IMG/VR virus record: IMGVR_UViG_3300046535_000383
Location: 1 to 44,504 of that record
Direction: 5' to 3' (one strand)
Source of the DNA: a virus
DNA length: 44,504 nt
In this document: positions 23,233 to 31,487 of the stretch, in pieces
Position numbering within the stretch: the stretch's first letter is position 1
Layout of the letters: the number at the start of each line of letters is the position of its first letter
Program-made: the position numbers and the translations under genes
Notes under the pieces: generated by a model
What the model was told of the DNA's origin: nothing
Database searches by the model: none
What the model saw: only the letters and a program-made list of their open reading frames with translations

Positions 23233-25751
23233 GAGTGTTGTCCTTCAAGGTGTGGTGAGGCGGCGCACCGGCAGCGCGGGTGGACCGGGGGTTGTTTGCC
23301 GTCGCCGACGTCGTGCGGGTTCTGGTCCTCAAGGGATTGGCAGGTCGGGCAGGCGCCGGCGGAGGTGACGAGGTCCCACTGTTTGACACCGAACAGGGCG
23401 TACTGGTCCATGGCGGCGTTGGTGAGCATCCGGGCTGTCTCGGTGTGGGCGATCAGCTCAGAGCGGAGCGGGTCGCCGAGGATGTCATCCAGTGCCCCGC
23501 CGATCACATCGGACGGGTCGCCAGCGTTGACGCCGTCAGCGATCCGGTACGCCAACCTGTTGACGGTGGTGTCCGTGATGCCCTTCAGGCTGATCCCGGC
23601 CTCTTGGAGGGTCTCTTTCCAACCGAGTGCGGTGATCTGGTTCGCGTCCGTCATGCCGGGCTTCCACGCGTCCCAGCCGGTGGGAATCTGGCCCATCTGC
23701 ACCTTCGCGGCCATGGCACCGACGTTGTACGCGTCAGCCCACGCGTTGGTGAGGACCTGCTCCAGCGTGGACGGCTGGATCGCACCGGACAGGACTTGCC
23801 GGGCGGTGTCGCGGAAGATCTGCATCCCCGCGTCCCCGATACCCTGGGTGGCGGTGACCGCGTTCTCAAGGTCAGCCGCCGCCCACAAGTTCTGGAGCGC
23901 TTCCTGGACCTGCGGGGCCCAGTAATCGGTGAGGGTCAGGTCAACGGCGTGCTGGGGTGCCAGGACCGGCGGGTCGTCCCGCCAGCTAGGCGTACCAACT
24001 TTTGGGCTAGCATCAGCCCCACCAAACGGCTCATCCTTCACAAGCTCCGTGCGGGCTTGTGCGTTCAACTGGTCCGCGACACTCTTGTGCACGGTCGTGA
24101 ACTCGAAGTCACGCCACGTCCCAGCCTTCGCCCGACGCTTCCGGAACGCGTTGAACCGGGCCATCTCCTTCGCCTGAGCATCATCCACTGACTTCGCCAC
24201 GCCCGGGGCCGGTTTCACCACTGTCCCCGTCTCCGGGTGGTTGCGCTCCAGTTCCGGGAAGGACGGTTCGTCAGGGTTGATCGGGGCGCGCTTGAACTCG
24301 TCAATGCCCGGCAACTTGTCCGGCATCAGGCCCGGCGTGCCATCAAACGTCGCCTCACTGAGCGGCACATCATCGGCGGGGGCCTTCGTCTCCGGGTCCA
24401 CCGTCCCCGAAATAGCCAAGATCGACTGCAACGGCACAAACCCGAGACGCGGGGTCACAATGCCACGCGGGACCGGCCGCAGCGGGTCAGCGGGCAAGCC
24501 AAACAGTTCCTCACGCGCCTCATCCATGGACGCGATACCCGACTCAACCGCGATCTTCCACAGTTGCGCTTCCTGCAACCTGTCTTCCTTGTCGCGGCCA
24601 GTGTTCAGCTTCACCTCAACCGGGAGGCCAAGATCATGCTGGACGTACCGGTTCAGGTGCGACTCAACAAACCGGACCCACGGGAGCGTGTTCACCCGGA
24701 ACTGGGTGTCCGTCTGCGTCTCACCCGTCGCACGGTTCACATCATCCGTGATCCCAATATCCTGGGGGACAACACCAAATGCTGCACAAATCTTCAAGTC
24801 CAGCCACTTCGGGAACTCCCGATCAAACGTCGCCGGCGCCGTACCCGTGAACTTGGACCCGGACGGGACCATCACCATTTTGTGGATGATCGCCTGATCG
24901 CCCGAGAATGTGGCGTCCCAGTAGTCCTGCCACTCCGCGATCTGATCCGCACTGGACAGGTCCGGCGGGGCTTCCATGAATCCGCCCGGGATGCTTCCTT
25001 CGGTGAACATTTGCAGGAAATGCCACTGCAACCGCATCGACGTGTTGACCGCCATCATCACGGACTCAAGCGGTGCCATACCGAACGGTGAATCGTTTTG
25101 CGGCCGGTACACCGGGTAGATGATGTCCTCAGCGGTGAACTCTTGGTATGTCTGGCCCTGGATGATCTGGAAGTAAGCAGGCGCGGGCGCCTTGGGGCGG
25201 CGGCCGTGCTTGTCAATGTAGGGGAACACGGTGGCACCGTCGATGATGTCCAGCCCAATAACCTGCCCGTTCCTATTACGGCGGCGGTAGAGGGGCCCGG
25301 AGTCGAACGTGAGCATGTTGATCAGCCACCGTGACAGCCACTCATCGTAGGAGTGTTCCCGGTCGGGGTAAGCCAACGCCGCACGTGCAGCCGCAACAGC
25401 GAGCTTCGTGTCACCCTGCGCACCCTCAACAGGGGTGAACAAGGGCTCCATGGAACGGATCTCATCAATCTTGTGGTTCACACACGCCTGCGCCGTGTCG
25501 TGGGCGCGGAGCATGGCCCGCAGGACTTCGTAACTGGTCCGGCTACCCCACGCGGCACGGCCCGAGGTGGAGTTGTTGATGCCGGTCGGGAAGTCCATGG
25601 CCCGGGGCGTCCCCGAATACCCTGCAACAGGGGTCAGGGGTGAGCCCGGGCCGAGCCAGCCGGTAGAATCCATGCCCTGCGAATGCTGCGCCGTCGCAAT
25701 AGCGAGGGGCGTCTTCGTGTTGCTCGTGCGGAAGATGTCAAGCAGGCCCAC
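23229..25751 (-). CDS. portal protein fused to MuF-like head protein
   Basis: 840 aa, far longer than a portal alone (about 450-520). Residues 1-440 form the portal (SYEVLRAMLRAHDTAQACVNHKIDEI, FQMFTEGSIPGG region, WLDLKICAAFGVVPQDIG, NRYVQHDLGLPVEVKL). A Pro/Glu-rich linker follows. Residues about 600-840 form a MuF/SPP1 gp7-like domain ending in a Cys/His cluster (GACPTCQSLEDQNP, HPRCRCAA). The portal forms the DNA entry ring; MuF proteins associate with the head and may enter the cell with DNA. The GTG start follows GGAAGGTGACCT. Confidence 0.85.
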   Translation of the reverse strand: MGLLDIFRTSNTKTPLAIATAQHSQGMDSTGWLGPGSPLTPVAGYSGTPRAMDFPTGINNSTSGRAAWGSRTSYEVLRAMLRAHDTAQACVNHKIDEIRSMEPLFTPVEGAQGDTKLAVAAARAALAYPDREHSYDEWLSRWLINMLTFDSGPLYRRRNRNGQVIGLDIIDGATVFPYIDKHGRRPKAPAPAYFQIIQGQTYQEFTAEDIIYPVYRPQNDSPFGMAPLESVMMAVNTSMRLQWHFLQMFTEGSIPGGFMEAPPDLSSADQIAEWQDYWDATFSGDQAIIHKMVMVPSGSKFTGTAPATFDREFPKWLDLKICAAFGVVPQDIGITDDVNRATGETQTDTQFRVNTLPWVRFVESHLNRYVQHDLGLPVEVKLNTGRDKEDRLQEAQLWKIAVESGIASMDEAREELFGLPADPLRPVPRGIVTPRLGFVPLQSILAISGTVDPETKAPADDVPLSEATFDGTPGLMPDKLPGIDEFKRAPINPDEPSFPELERNHPETGTVVKPAPGVAKSVDDAQAKEMARFNAFRKRRAKAGTWRDFEFTTVHKSVADQLNAQARTELVKDEPFGGADASPKVGTPSWRDDPPVLAPQHAVDLTLTDYWAPQVQEALQNLWAAADLENAVTATQGIGDAGMQIFRDTARQVLSGAIQPSTLEQVLTNAWADAYNVGAMAAKVQMGQIPTGWDAWKPGMTDANQITALGWKETLQEAGISLKGITDTTVNRLAYRIADGVNAGDPSDVIGGALDDILGDPLRSELIAHTETARMLTNAAMDQYALFGVKQWDLVTSAGACPTCQSLEDQNPHDVGDGKQPPVHPRCRCAASPHLEGQHS

Positions 25752-25754
25752 AGG

Positions 25755-27287
25755 TCACCTTCCGGTCGGGGATTGTTTCGGTATGTTGGTTTGCCGCCAG
25801 TTACGGGCACTGGTCGGCACGATGGTGCCGTTAGCCTCAGCCCTGGCCTTCATCGCATTCAAAAACGCTGAGCCTTGGCCGCCGCGGACGAGGAGACGCT
25901 GCAAAGCCTGCGTCATGCCGTCGAGCTGGTCATCATTCGCGCCGTTCGGAAACGTGGCGGCCTCTTCGATGAAGTCGGTCACCCAAGCCCGGATTTTTGG
26001 GTCGGGCAGGAACACGTTGCCGGCCTCCACGAACGGGGACACGGCAGAGGCGCGGGCTTCCTTGGATTCCTTCGGCATGATGGGGATCAGCCCAGGCATT
26101 TCTACTTTGAGGACGTCAAGGACTGCGGAGCCGTTGGCTTTGTCCTCCACGAGTTTCGCGGAGCACTGCGGCCATTTGGCGACGAGCGCTTTGACCGCGG
26201 TAAGGGTTTCCGTGAACGTCATTCGGCGCCGGACCTGATCGAGCAGGTACACGTTGGGGCCGCGCTTGAGCCACACTTGCCCCACAACGTAGTCGGAGGC
26301 TTTGGACGCTTTGAACGTCATGTCCCAGGACATGATGAGTTCGTCGGCGTCACCGGTGGTCCGGCAGACACCTTCTTCTTCCACCCATAGCGGGGTGGTG
26401 TAGGTCCGCCAGTCGCCGCGTTTGAAGATGCCACCCTCTGTGGGGGCTGGCCGGCCTTGGTAGAGGGCGTTCCAGACGCGGGAGCCGGCGCGTTTCTTGA
26501 TCGCCTCCCACTGTTCGGGGGTGCGGCCACGGGTCGATTCGAGGTATTCGCCGGGGGAACGCCCGAGGACATCAGATTCGCCCTTGTCCGGGTTATGGTC
26601 GGCTTGGGCCGGGATGTTGATGACGTTCCACAGGTGCCCGTCCTCAGCTTCAAGGAGGCGGCCGGCTAAATCTAGCTCGGACCACCTCGTCATTATGAGG
26701 ATCACGGGGGCGCCGGGTGCGAGGCGGGTTGACGCTGTACCCGTCCACCAGTCCCATGCCCGCATCTGGTAGGTTTCCGACTCAGCGGTTTCCATGCCCG
26801 AGTGCGGGTCGTCAATGACCATCATGTCCGCGGCACGGCCCGTCAAGGCGCCGCCAAGGCCGATGGCGTATAGACCCCCGCGGTGCCCGTCCAACTGCCA
26901 CTCAGACTGGGCGGCGACGTCGGGGCGGATCGCGATGCCGAGCTCACGGCTGTGCGTCTCGATGTGGCTTCGAATGTTGCGGCCATTACGCCGCGCAAGG
27001 GACATCGCGAACGACGCGGTGACAATGCGGGTATCCGGGGATTGCATGAGGACCCAGAGCGGGAACACCTCAGCAACGCGGGTAGATTTCCCCTCCTGGG
27101 GACCTAGGAACACCATGGTGCGTGAATCGGGGGTGTTCCACGCCTCAATCAGGGCCTCATCGATGAGGTCAAGCGCGGGAGTCTGGGCGGTCTTCGGGTT
27201 CAGGAACCGTGCAAGGTCACCAGGGGTAGCGAACTTGGGGCCGCGGCCACCTTCGAACGCTTTGGCGGCAATGTCCATCCAGCCCAT
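25755..27287 (-). CDS. terL: terminase large subunit
   Basis: 510 aa. Walker A-like GPQEGKST (near 83), Walker B MMVIDDP (near 155), a coupling region MTRWSELDLAG, and a C-terminal RNase H-fold nuclease with acidic residues in SWDMTFKASKASDY, EDKANGSAVLD and NDDQLDGMTQAL. It is the ATP-driven packaging motor that also cuts the concatemer. The start follows GGGAGG. It is three bases upstream of the portal gene. A small-subunit candidate lies 5.7 kb away. Confidence 0.95.
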   Translation of the reverse strand: MGWMDIAAKAFEGGRGPKFATPGDLARFLNPKTAQTPALDLIDEALIEAWNTPDSRTMVFLGPQEGKSTRVAEVFPLWVLMQSPDTRIVTASFAMSLARRNGRNIRSHIETHSRELGIAIRPDVAAQSEWQLDGHRGGLYAIGLGGALTGRAADMMVIDDPHSGMETAESETYQMRAWDWWTGTASTRLAPGAPVILIMTRWSELDLAGRLLEAEDGHLWNVINIPAQADHNPDKGESDVLGRSPGEYLESTRGRTPEQWEAIKKRAGSRVWNALYQGRPAPTEGGIFKRGDWRTYTTPLWVEEEGVCRTTGDADELIMSWDMTFKASKASDYVVGQVWLKRGPNVYLLDQVRRRMTFTETLTAVKALVAKWPQCSAKLVEDKANGSAVLDVLKVEMPGLIPIMPKESKEARASAVSPFVEAGNVFLPDPKIRAWVTDFIEEAATFPNGANDDQLDGMTQALQRLLVRGGQGSAFLNAMKARAEANGTIVPTSARNWRQTNIPKQSPTGR

Positions 27288-27327
27288 AACTGGACCTCCC
27301 TTGCCGCCTTTCAGCTATCGAGTGTGG

Positions 27328-27804
27328 TTAGAGCCAGCCGCGGCCGGCGAAGTAGCGTTCGAAGTCTCCGGGGGTGACGAGTTCGGGGATGTTGGGGAAG
27401 AGGTGGAACCCTGCCCGGGTGTAGATGTCATCCGACAGTTGAGAGCAGTTCTCGTTAGGGCGTTTGGAGAGCCACCGCGCCACCCAGCCCTCAACTTTCC
27501 GGCCGGTGAGGCGCTGCCAGAGCAACGGCGGGTAGATCGCGAAGTTGTATGGCCGCCCGGCGTACGTGTTGGCGGCGTCGATGATCGACTGCCGCTGCGT
27601 GTTGTCAAGGTCGAACCGGGACCAGTCAAGGTGCGGGTAGTCGCTGATGGCCCGGAAACGGACCCCGCCCGGCTCAGCACTGATACAGGCCGTCTCCGAG
27701 ATCGCCACGACAACATGGTGCGTGTGACTGTACGTCGCCCACTCAATGCACTTGCCGATGAACCCGCCCGAGTACCGGCGCAAACCAATCTGCCCGGTGA
27801 TCAT
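27328..27804 (-). CDS. permuted NlpC/P60-like (YiiX-type) hydrolase
   Basis: 158 aa from the ATG overlapping the upstream stop (ATGA); an ATG at 27816 is the alternative. An early His in YSHTHHVVVAISE and a late Cys in NENCSQLSDDIY give the His-before-Cys order of the circularly permuted NlpC/P60 group (YiiX, LRAT-like). The C-terminus (TPGDFERYF) also fits that group. These enzymes cleave peptide or acyl bonds in wall peptides or lipids. It precedes terL, not the lysis genes, so a role in the virion or in superinfection control is possible. Confidence 0.65.
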   Translation of the reverse strand: MITGQIGLRRYSGGFIGKCIEWATYSHTHHVVVAISETACISAEPGGVRFRAISDYPHLDWSRFDLDNTQRQSIIDAANTYAGRPYNFAIYPPLLWQRLTGRKVEGWVARWLSKRPNENCSQLSDDIYTRAGFHLFPNIPELVTPGDFERYFAGRGWL

Positions 27805-28106
27805 GAGTTGCACCATTCGGGGAGCGGCGGGAGCGGGACCGTCTGGTTAGCCAGGGCGTGGGTGGAGTCACCAAGGAACTGGATGTGCCCGTTAGTGACG
27901 AACGAGTGGCAGCGCGGGGCTGTGGTGATGTTCTCCGGGGCCGTGAGCGCGGGACGGTCCAAGTCCTCGTTGATGAGCTTTTGGCGCTCGTAGACGAGGA
28001 CGGAGGGGCTGATGGTGAGCGTTTCGCCGGCACCCGTCACCTGCCATGGCGGGTCTGCCACCATGTGGAGGTCGTCGCATCCGGGGCACCAGAACTTGGT
28101 GTTCAT
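27801..28106 (-). CDS. DUF6527-like phage protein
   Basis: 101 aa. The pattern FWCPGCDDLHMV, TISPSVLVYE, CHSFVTNGHIQFLGDSTHALANQTVPL is a familiar small actinophage and proteobacterial phage family with a metal-binding CxxC and a Cys/His pair. The biochemical role is unknown. It is in a run of four overlapping genes before terL. Confidence 0.8.
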   Translation of the reverse strand: MNTKFWCPGCDDLHMVADPPWQVTGAGETLTISPSVLVYERQKLINEDLDRPALTAPENITTAPRCHSFVTNGHIQFLGDSTHALANQTVPLPPLPEWCNS

Positions 28107-28258
28107 GCCATCTCCCGGCGGATCTCAGCCTTGCCTTCACGGCGTAGCTTTTGGCGGAATGGGCGCTTGGAGCGGCCGTTTACGCAGCGGTCACAGTTCA
28201 GTGACGGGCATTTCTTGTGGTGCCGGAAGCCCCGGCCGTCGCGGTCGCCTTTAGCCAT
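28103..28258 (-). CDS. small basic Cys-containing protein
   Basis: 51 aa, starting inside the upstream gene (8-base overlap). CPSLNCDRC is a short zinc-knuckle-like cluster followed by a highly basic tail (GRSKRPFRQKLRREGKAEI). The longer in-frame start falls in the upstream gene and is rejected. Nucleic-acid binding is likely but unproven. Confidence 0.6.
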   Translation of the reverse strand: MAKGDRDGRGFRHHKKCPSLNCDRCVNGRSKRPFRQKLRREGKAEIRREMA

Positions 28259-28430
28259 TGGTTTTCTCTTTGGCGTGTTCGGCGGTGACGCGCTGGTTGG
28301 TGGTGAGGGAGTATTGCCCACACAGGATGCAACCGTTTTTGTCGGGGCAGAGCTGGTCGCAGTGGCAGCACGCGGACACGCCGTGGATGACGTCTTTTTC
28401 GGTCCCGCACGGGCAGATGATGGGCTTCAC
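28251..28430 (-). CDS. small Cys-rich (zinc-binding) protein
   Basis: 59 aa from a GTG at 28430, preceded by GAGGAGCCCGCC, the same site used before several structural genes. The upstream ATG (28487) has no such site. Cys pairs CPC, CCHC, C and CILC suggest two zinc sites. Function unknown. It is the first gene of the packaging cluster, after the structured intergenic region. Confidence 0.6.
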   Translation of the reverse strand: MKPIICPCGTEKDVIHGVSACCHCDQLCPDKNGCILCGQYSLTTNQRVTAEHAKEKTNG

Positions 28431-28487
28431 GGCGGGCTCCTCGTTTTGTGTGAAAAGTGCCCTGTCTGGCTTACTACCGGTAGACAT

Positions 28488-28750
28488 GGGGCGATAGATT
28501 CCGGTTTGGTTCGCCGCGCTTGGGTCCTGTTCTTATGGGAAGGCTCACTTGGGCGGGACGTGTGTCATATCCGGCGCAAACGGGGTGTTCCATGGTTTGT
28601 GCCAGATATTGAACGTGATCGTGGGCGCAGGATCTTAGACCGCCTGTCGTTCAATGCCACGCCACCACAGCGGACACCCTCGAAAAAACTGGCCTTTTGT
28701 ATCGTGAGGTTTGCCGACTCCGCCCCGGCAACATTCAGGCACGGGGAACG
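28488..28750. other. non-coding stretch before the packaging genes
   Basis: No credible gene was found. An 8-bp inverted repeat (ATTGAACG at 28608-28615 and CGTTCAAT at 28648-28655) encloses 32 bases. A late promoter could lie here, but no clear -35/-10 pair was seen. Confidence 0.4.
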
Positions 28751-28819
28751 TGGACTGGCGGGCGTCGATTCCCGCGACCTCCGAATGCCTTCGGTGCTCT
28801 ACTACTGAGCTACAGTCCA
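28751..28819 (-). tRNA. tRNA-like element with shortened anticodon arm
   Basis: Read on the - strand, TGGACTG pairs perfectly with CAGTCCA as a 7-bp acceptor stem. TA is followed by a D arm GCTC/GAGC with a 7-base loop. A T arm GCGGG/CCCGC has a loop containing TCGA, and the 5-base variable AGGTC is typical. The anticodon arm CCGAA/TTCGG has a loop of only four bases (GGCA), three short of normal, so no ordinary anticodon is present. No CCA is encoded. It is either a degenerate tRNA or a tRNA mimic. Confidence 0.5.
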
Positions 28820-28985
28820 GCCATTGGCCGCACGTCTGCGGCTCTCAGGGATGGCTCTCCTGCCCGGACCAGCTTGAGCCCGGGGGCATCAGAGGTTGCC
28901 GGGAATAGTGCGGGCGCTCGAACCACCGTCCGGAGGTCTGCGCCGCTGCCAGCCGCCGAAGCGGGCTGGGGTACCTTGTGCCGGG

Positions 28986-29044
28986 CCCCGGCGTGGTGCA
29001 CCGTGCCGGGGTCCAGCGTTGCCAATCTCTCGCCCCGGATTGGC
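28986..29044. ncRNA. structured intergenic region (two strong hairpins)
   Basis: A 26-base imperfect palindrome (CCCCGGC with GCCGGGG around GGTGCACC, 28986-29011) and a 7-bp hairpin (GCCAATC with GATTGGC, 29021-29044) lie just past the stop of the 29054-29302 gene. CCCCG at 29033-29037 can pair alternatively with CGGGG at 29046-29050. A further hairpin (CCAGCC with GGCTGG) is near 28948-28968. There are no T runs. It could end or protect the upstream mRNA, or be a small RNA. Confidence 0.4.
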
Positions 29045-29053
29045 TCGGGGATA

Positions 29054-29302
29054 CTACTTGGCGGGCGTCTCTTCCTTGGCGTCCTTGGCCTCAGTGCCGG
29101 CCGGTTCCTTGCTGTCCGACTCAGCGGTCGTCGCGACGGTTTCGATGCGCTCGACGGAGTCCCATGACACTGGCCGGAAGACCGCGATGCTCTCGGTGTC
29201 CTTGAGGATGTGCAGGTAACCGTCACCGTCAACGTGCCAGACGCTGGCGTCCGGGAACGTCCGGCCGAGTGAGTCTGCGTGGGAGGATACGTGAATTGAC
29301 AT
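29054..29302 (-). CDS. hypothetical protein
   Basis: 82 aa from ATG at 29302 with GGAG seven bases before it. The N-terminal half (ASVWHVDGDGYLHILKDTESIAVFRPVSWDSVERIE) looks like a small folded domain; the C-terminus is Glu/Lys/Ala/Thr-rich and probably disordered. Not recognised. Confidence 0.65.
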   Translation of the reverse strand: MSIHVSSHADSLGRTFPDASVWHVDGDGYLHILKDTESIAVFRPVSWDSVERIETVATTAESDSKEPAGTEAKDAKEETPAK

Positions 29303-29337
29303 GGGGGTACTCCAAAGGGGGATAGGTGAGTAGTTGC

Positions 29338-29415
29338 TTATTTGGTGCCCCACAGCCTCAGCCAGCGGCGTGGGCGGTGGATGAACAGGAAGCGGCGCGG
29401 TTTAGAGGACCGCAT
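29338..29415 (-). CDS. possible 25-aa basic microprotein
   Basis: The frame starts inside the end of the phosphoesterase gene and encodes 25 residues with nine Arg/Lys (MRSSKPRRFLFIHRPRRW and on). No good ribosome-binding site is visible beyond coupling to the upstream stop. It may be chance. Confidence 0.25.
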   Translation of the reverse strand: MRSSKPRRFLFIHRPRRWLRLWGTK

Positions 29416-30727
29416 AGTGGGACCATTTGCCGGGTAGGTGGTCGGCGGTGATGAATGATGTGACGCCGGGGCGGGAGTATTGCCCGTTGGAGTCGGTCAA
29501 CCATTTCGAGCCGGGGTCAACGGTTGTCGCCTGGATGCGCGTGTATGGTCCAAGGTCCACGAGTGATGCGTGGTGTTTGTGGGCGGTGAACCAGAGTTCG
29601 GGGATGAACCGGCGCGTGTGGGTGAGGTACTGGGACTGGGCGGCGAGCCATGCTTCTTCTTTGCCGCTGATTTTGTGGCCGTGCGCGGTGGCTATGTTGA
29701 CCCCGTTGGCGGTGAATGTGGTGATCATTTCGTCGCGGGGGATGACCCATTCAATGCCTGACAGGTCCGGGTGGAGGTTGCAGACGGTGCGGAGCGTGTC
29801 AGCAATAAAGCCCGTGGCGTTGTCGGCGTCGTCGGTCACATTGTTCCGGCCGGCGCCGCGGGAGAGTTGCCCGTGGTTGCACATGCACGCCGTGTAGGTG
29901 GTCCGCTCGAACTGGGGGGCAAGCTGTTTGATCCACTGCATGTTGACCTCGATGGCGAGGGTGAGTTGGTCGCGCATGTTCAGGTCAACGGAGTAGGTTT
30001 GTCCGTCGTAGGAGCCGTTGACGTTCTCGATGTGGTCGCCAAGGTTCGCGAGGACGAGGTGGTCAATGTTGACGCCGTCACGGCGGAGCGAGTCGATGTG
30101 TGCTTGGGTTGCGGCGAGGGAGTCGTTGATGCGTTGCAGGGTTTGTGGTGTGCCGTTCCCTGACTCGCACTTGCCTAACTGGAAGTCGGCGAGCCCGACG
30201 ATGAGGGACACTGCCGGTTGACTGGGGCGCATGACCGGGACAGGGTACGGGGACCATGCCCGGACGTTGCTGATCAGGTCGTCAAGGCGGGGCGCGTCAA
30301 CACTGGCGCGGCGCCGGAACCGGGCCCGGTACGAGTACAACTGGACGACGTCGCGGGTGCCGTCATCCAGGGCTTTGGATTGCTGCCATGTGGAGCATCG
30401 GACGGTGTCGTCAACAATGTCGAACGCGGCCGGGTCAAGGTTGAACCGCTCAAACACTTGGGTCCAGTCGGTGACGGGGGCCTCGGTTTGGACGTCAATG
30501 AACTCGCCGCCGTCACTGGTCACATCAGCTTTGCCTGTGAGAGTCGGGACCGTCTGCGGGGCAATGGCCGGCGCGTCGTCGGAGCATCCGCAGTTGCCTG
30601 AGCGGTGGTTGTTGACGGTGGATTTGCCGACACCGTACACGGCCTCAGCCGCCCTACTGGTGAGTTCGTCACGGTTATCCTGGTGCCCGGCCTGTTGGAG
30701 GGCGTCAGCGTAGGCGCAAACCGCCAT
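29402..30727 (-). CDS. metallophosphoesterase with N-terminal HTH-like region
   Basis: 441 aa from ATG at 30727 with GAAGGTGG upstream; an ATG at 30751 lacks one. Residues 1-45 (LTSRAAEAVYGVGKSTVNNHRSGNC) look like a helix-turn-helix. From about 165 the calcineurin-like motifs appear in order: GLADFQLGK (metal Asp), NLGDHIEN (GDxxE), CNHGQ (GNHx), TAHGHK and FTAHKHH. The family hydrolyses phosphodiesters or phosphomonoesters with two metals; phage members may act on nucleic acid. Ends with no T-run terminator. The hairpin 30757-30792 just upstream belongs to the preceding gene. Confidence 0.8.
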   Translation of the reverse strand: MAVCAYADALQQAGHQDNRDELTSRAAEAVYGVGKSTVNNHRSGNCGCSDDAPAIAPQTVPTLTGKADVTSDGGEFIDVQTEAPVTDWTQVFERFNLDPAAFDIVDDTVRCSTWQQSKALDDGTRDVVQLYSYRARFRRRASVDAPRLDDLISNVRAWSPYPVPVMRPSQPAVSLIVGLADFQLGKCESGNGTPQTLQRINDSLAATQAHIDSLRRDGVNIDHLVLANLGDHIENVNGSYDGQTYSVDLNMRDQLTLAIEVNMQWIKQLAPQFERTTYTACMCNHGQLSRGAGRNNVTDDADNATGFIADTLRTVCNLHPDLSGIEWVIPRDEMITTFTANGVNIATAHGHKISGKEEAWLAAQSQYLTHTRRFIPELWFTAHKHHASLVDLGPYTRIQATTVDPGSKWLTDSNGQYSRPGVTSFITADHLPGKWSHYAVL

Positions 30728-30756
30728 AGGGTGCCACCTTCCGCAGGGCATAAAGA

Positions 30757-30792
30757 AAGGCCGCCAGCGCTGGGGGTGCGCTTAGCGGCCTT
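30757..30792 (-). terminator. rho-independent terminator after the GIY-YIG gene
   Basis: On the - strand AAGGCCGC/GCGGCCTT with an inner AGCGC/GCGCT stem is followed by TTTCTTT. It is 10 bases past the stop of 30802-31356. Confidence 0.8.
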
Positions 30793-30801
30793 CCGGGGGT
30801 G

Positions 30802-31356
30802 TTAGAACTGTTTGAATACTGGGTCGCCGTGACGTTCACGGACGGCGTCTATGTGCTGGATCAACTCGAACGTCGGTTCGAAGTCTTCGCGCTTGCCTTT
30901 ACGGAGCCTGCCGAACTGGCCGTGGCGTCTGGCCTCCAGTTCGCGGCCTCCCGGTTCGGTGGCTAGCACGTCAGACCTTGAAACCCGGAGGGCCGCCATG
31001 CGGGCGATCAGGTTGGATGTGTATCCGATCTTGACTACCGGCCCGATGCGGACGTAGTAGACGACGGAGCGTGTCCGGCGTTCGGCTGCTTGGAGCATCT
31101 TTTCCCGCTCGATGTCCCTGCTGACGTGCCCGACATTGGAGTCTGGTGAGGGGAAGAACCCGGAGGCGTTGATCATGGCGTCGTGGTGGATACCGCGCAT
31201 CTCCATGTAGAGCTGGATTGCGTGTTTCCGGCAGATGGGGAATGGCGCGTCGGGCCATGCGGGAGCGTCGCAGAAGTTTGACGATGCGACTTCAACGGTG
31301 CAGTGGTTTCCGGTTCCTGTTGTGGGGTAGCCGGTCGTTCGTGTAACAATGGTCAT
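30802..31356 (-). CDS. GIY-YIG-type nuclease (T5orf172/MUG113-like)
   Basis: 184 aa. An N-terminal zinc region (NFCDAPAWPDAPFPICRKHAIQLY) precedes a C-terminal nuclease-like domain from about 95 (SVVYYVRIGPVVKIGYTSNLIARMAAL, then GGRELEARRHGQFGRLRKGKREDFEP), which matches T5orf172-type GIY-YIG proteins with catalytic Tyr, Arg and Glu. They cut DNA; phage functions include homing and exclusion. It forms a single-gene unit with its own promoter and terminators on each side. Confidence 0.8.
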   Translation of the reverse strand: MTIVTRTTGYPTTGTGNHCTVEVASSNFCDAPAWPDAPFPICRKHAIQLYMEMRGIHHDAMINASGFFPSPDSNVGHVSRDIEREKMLQAAERRTRSVVYYVRIGPVVKIGYTSNLIARMAALRVSRSDVLATEPGGRELEARRHGQFGRLRKGKREDFEPTFELIQHIDAVRERHGDPVFKQF

Positions 31357-31380
31357 AGCGACTCCTGTTTAGTCGTTCAC

Positions 31381-31418
31381 GGTCCCGGTCTGTTAGCGCA
31401 GACGCGGGGCCCTTTTTT
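31381..31418 (+). terminator. + strand terminator upstream of the GIY-YIG gene
   Basis: GGTCCC pairs with GGGGCC around an inner GTCTG/CAGAC hairpin, followed by CTTTTTTG. It would stop rightward (antisense) transcription. Confidence 0.6.
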
Positions 31419-31436
31419 GTTGGTGAGGCAAAGAAA

Positions 31437-31460
31437 AAGCCGGACGGGGGAATCCGGCTT
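31437..31460 (-). terminator. - strand terminator just downstream of the 31.5 kb promoter
   Basis: AAGCCGGA pairs with TCCGGCTT over an 8-base loop and on the - strand is followed by TTTTTCTTT. It lies about 20 bases after the expected start of the promoter at 31488-31516, in the leader of the GIY-YIG gene, so it may act as an attenuator or end the upstream operon. Confidence 0.75.
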
Positions 31461-31487
31461 CGCCTTTTCAAATCTCAGTGCTATCAC

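Noticed and set aside
28900-28950. Possible second tRNA (T-loop-like GGTTCGAGC on the - strand)
   Set aside because: No matching acceptor stem, D arm or anticodon arm could be built around it.
28697-29167. + strand frame across the tRNA-like region
   Set aside because: Low-complexity reading and opposite to operon direction; the structured RNA explains the sequence better.
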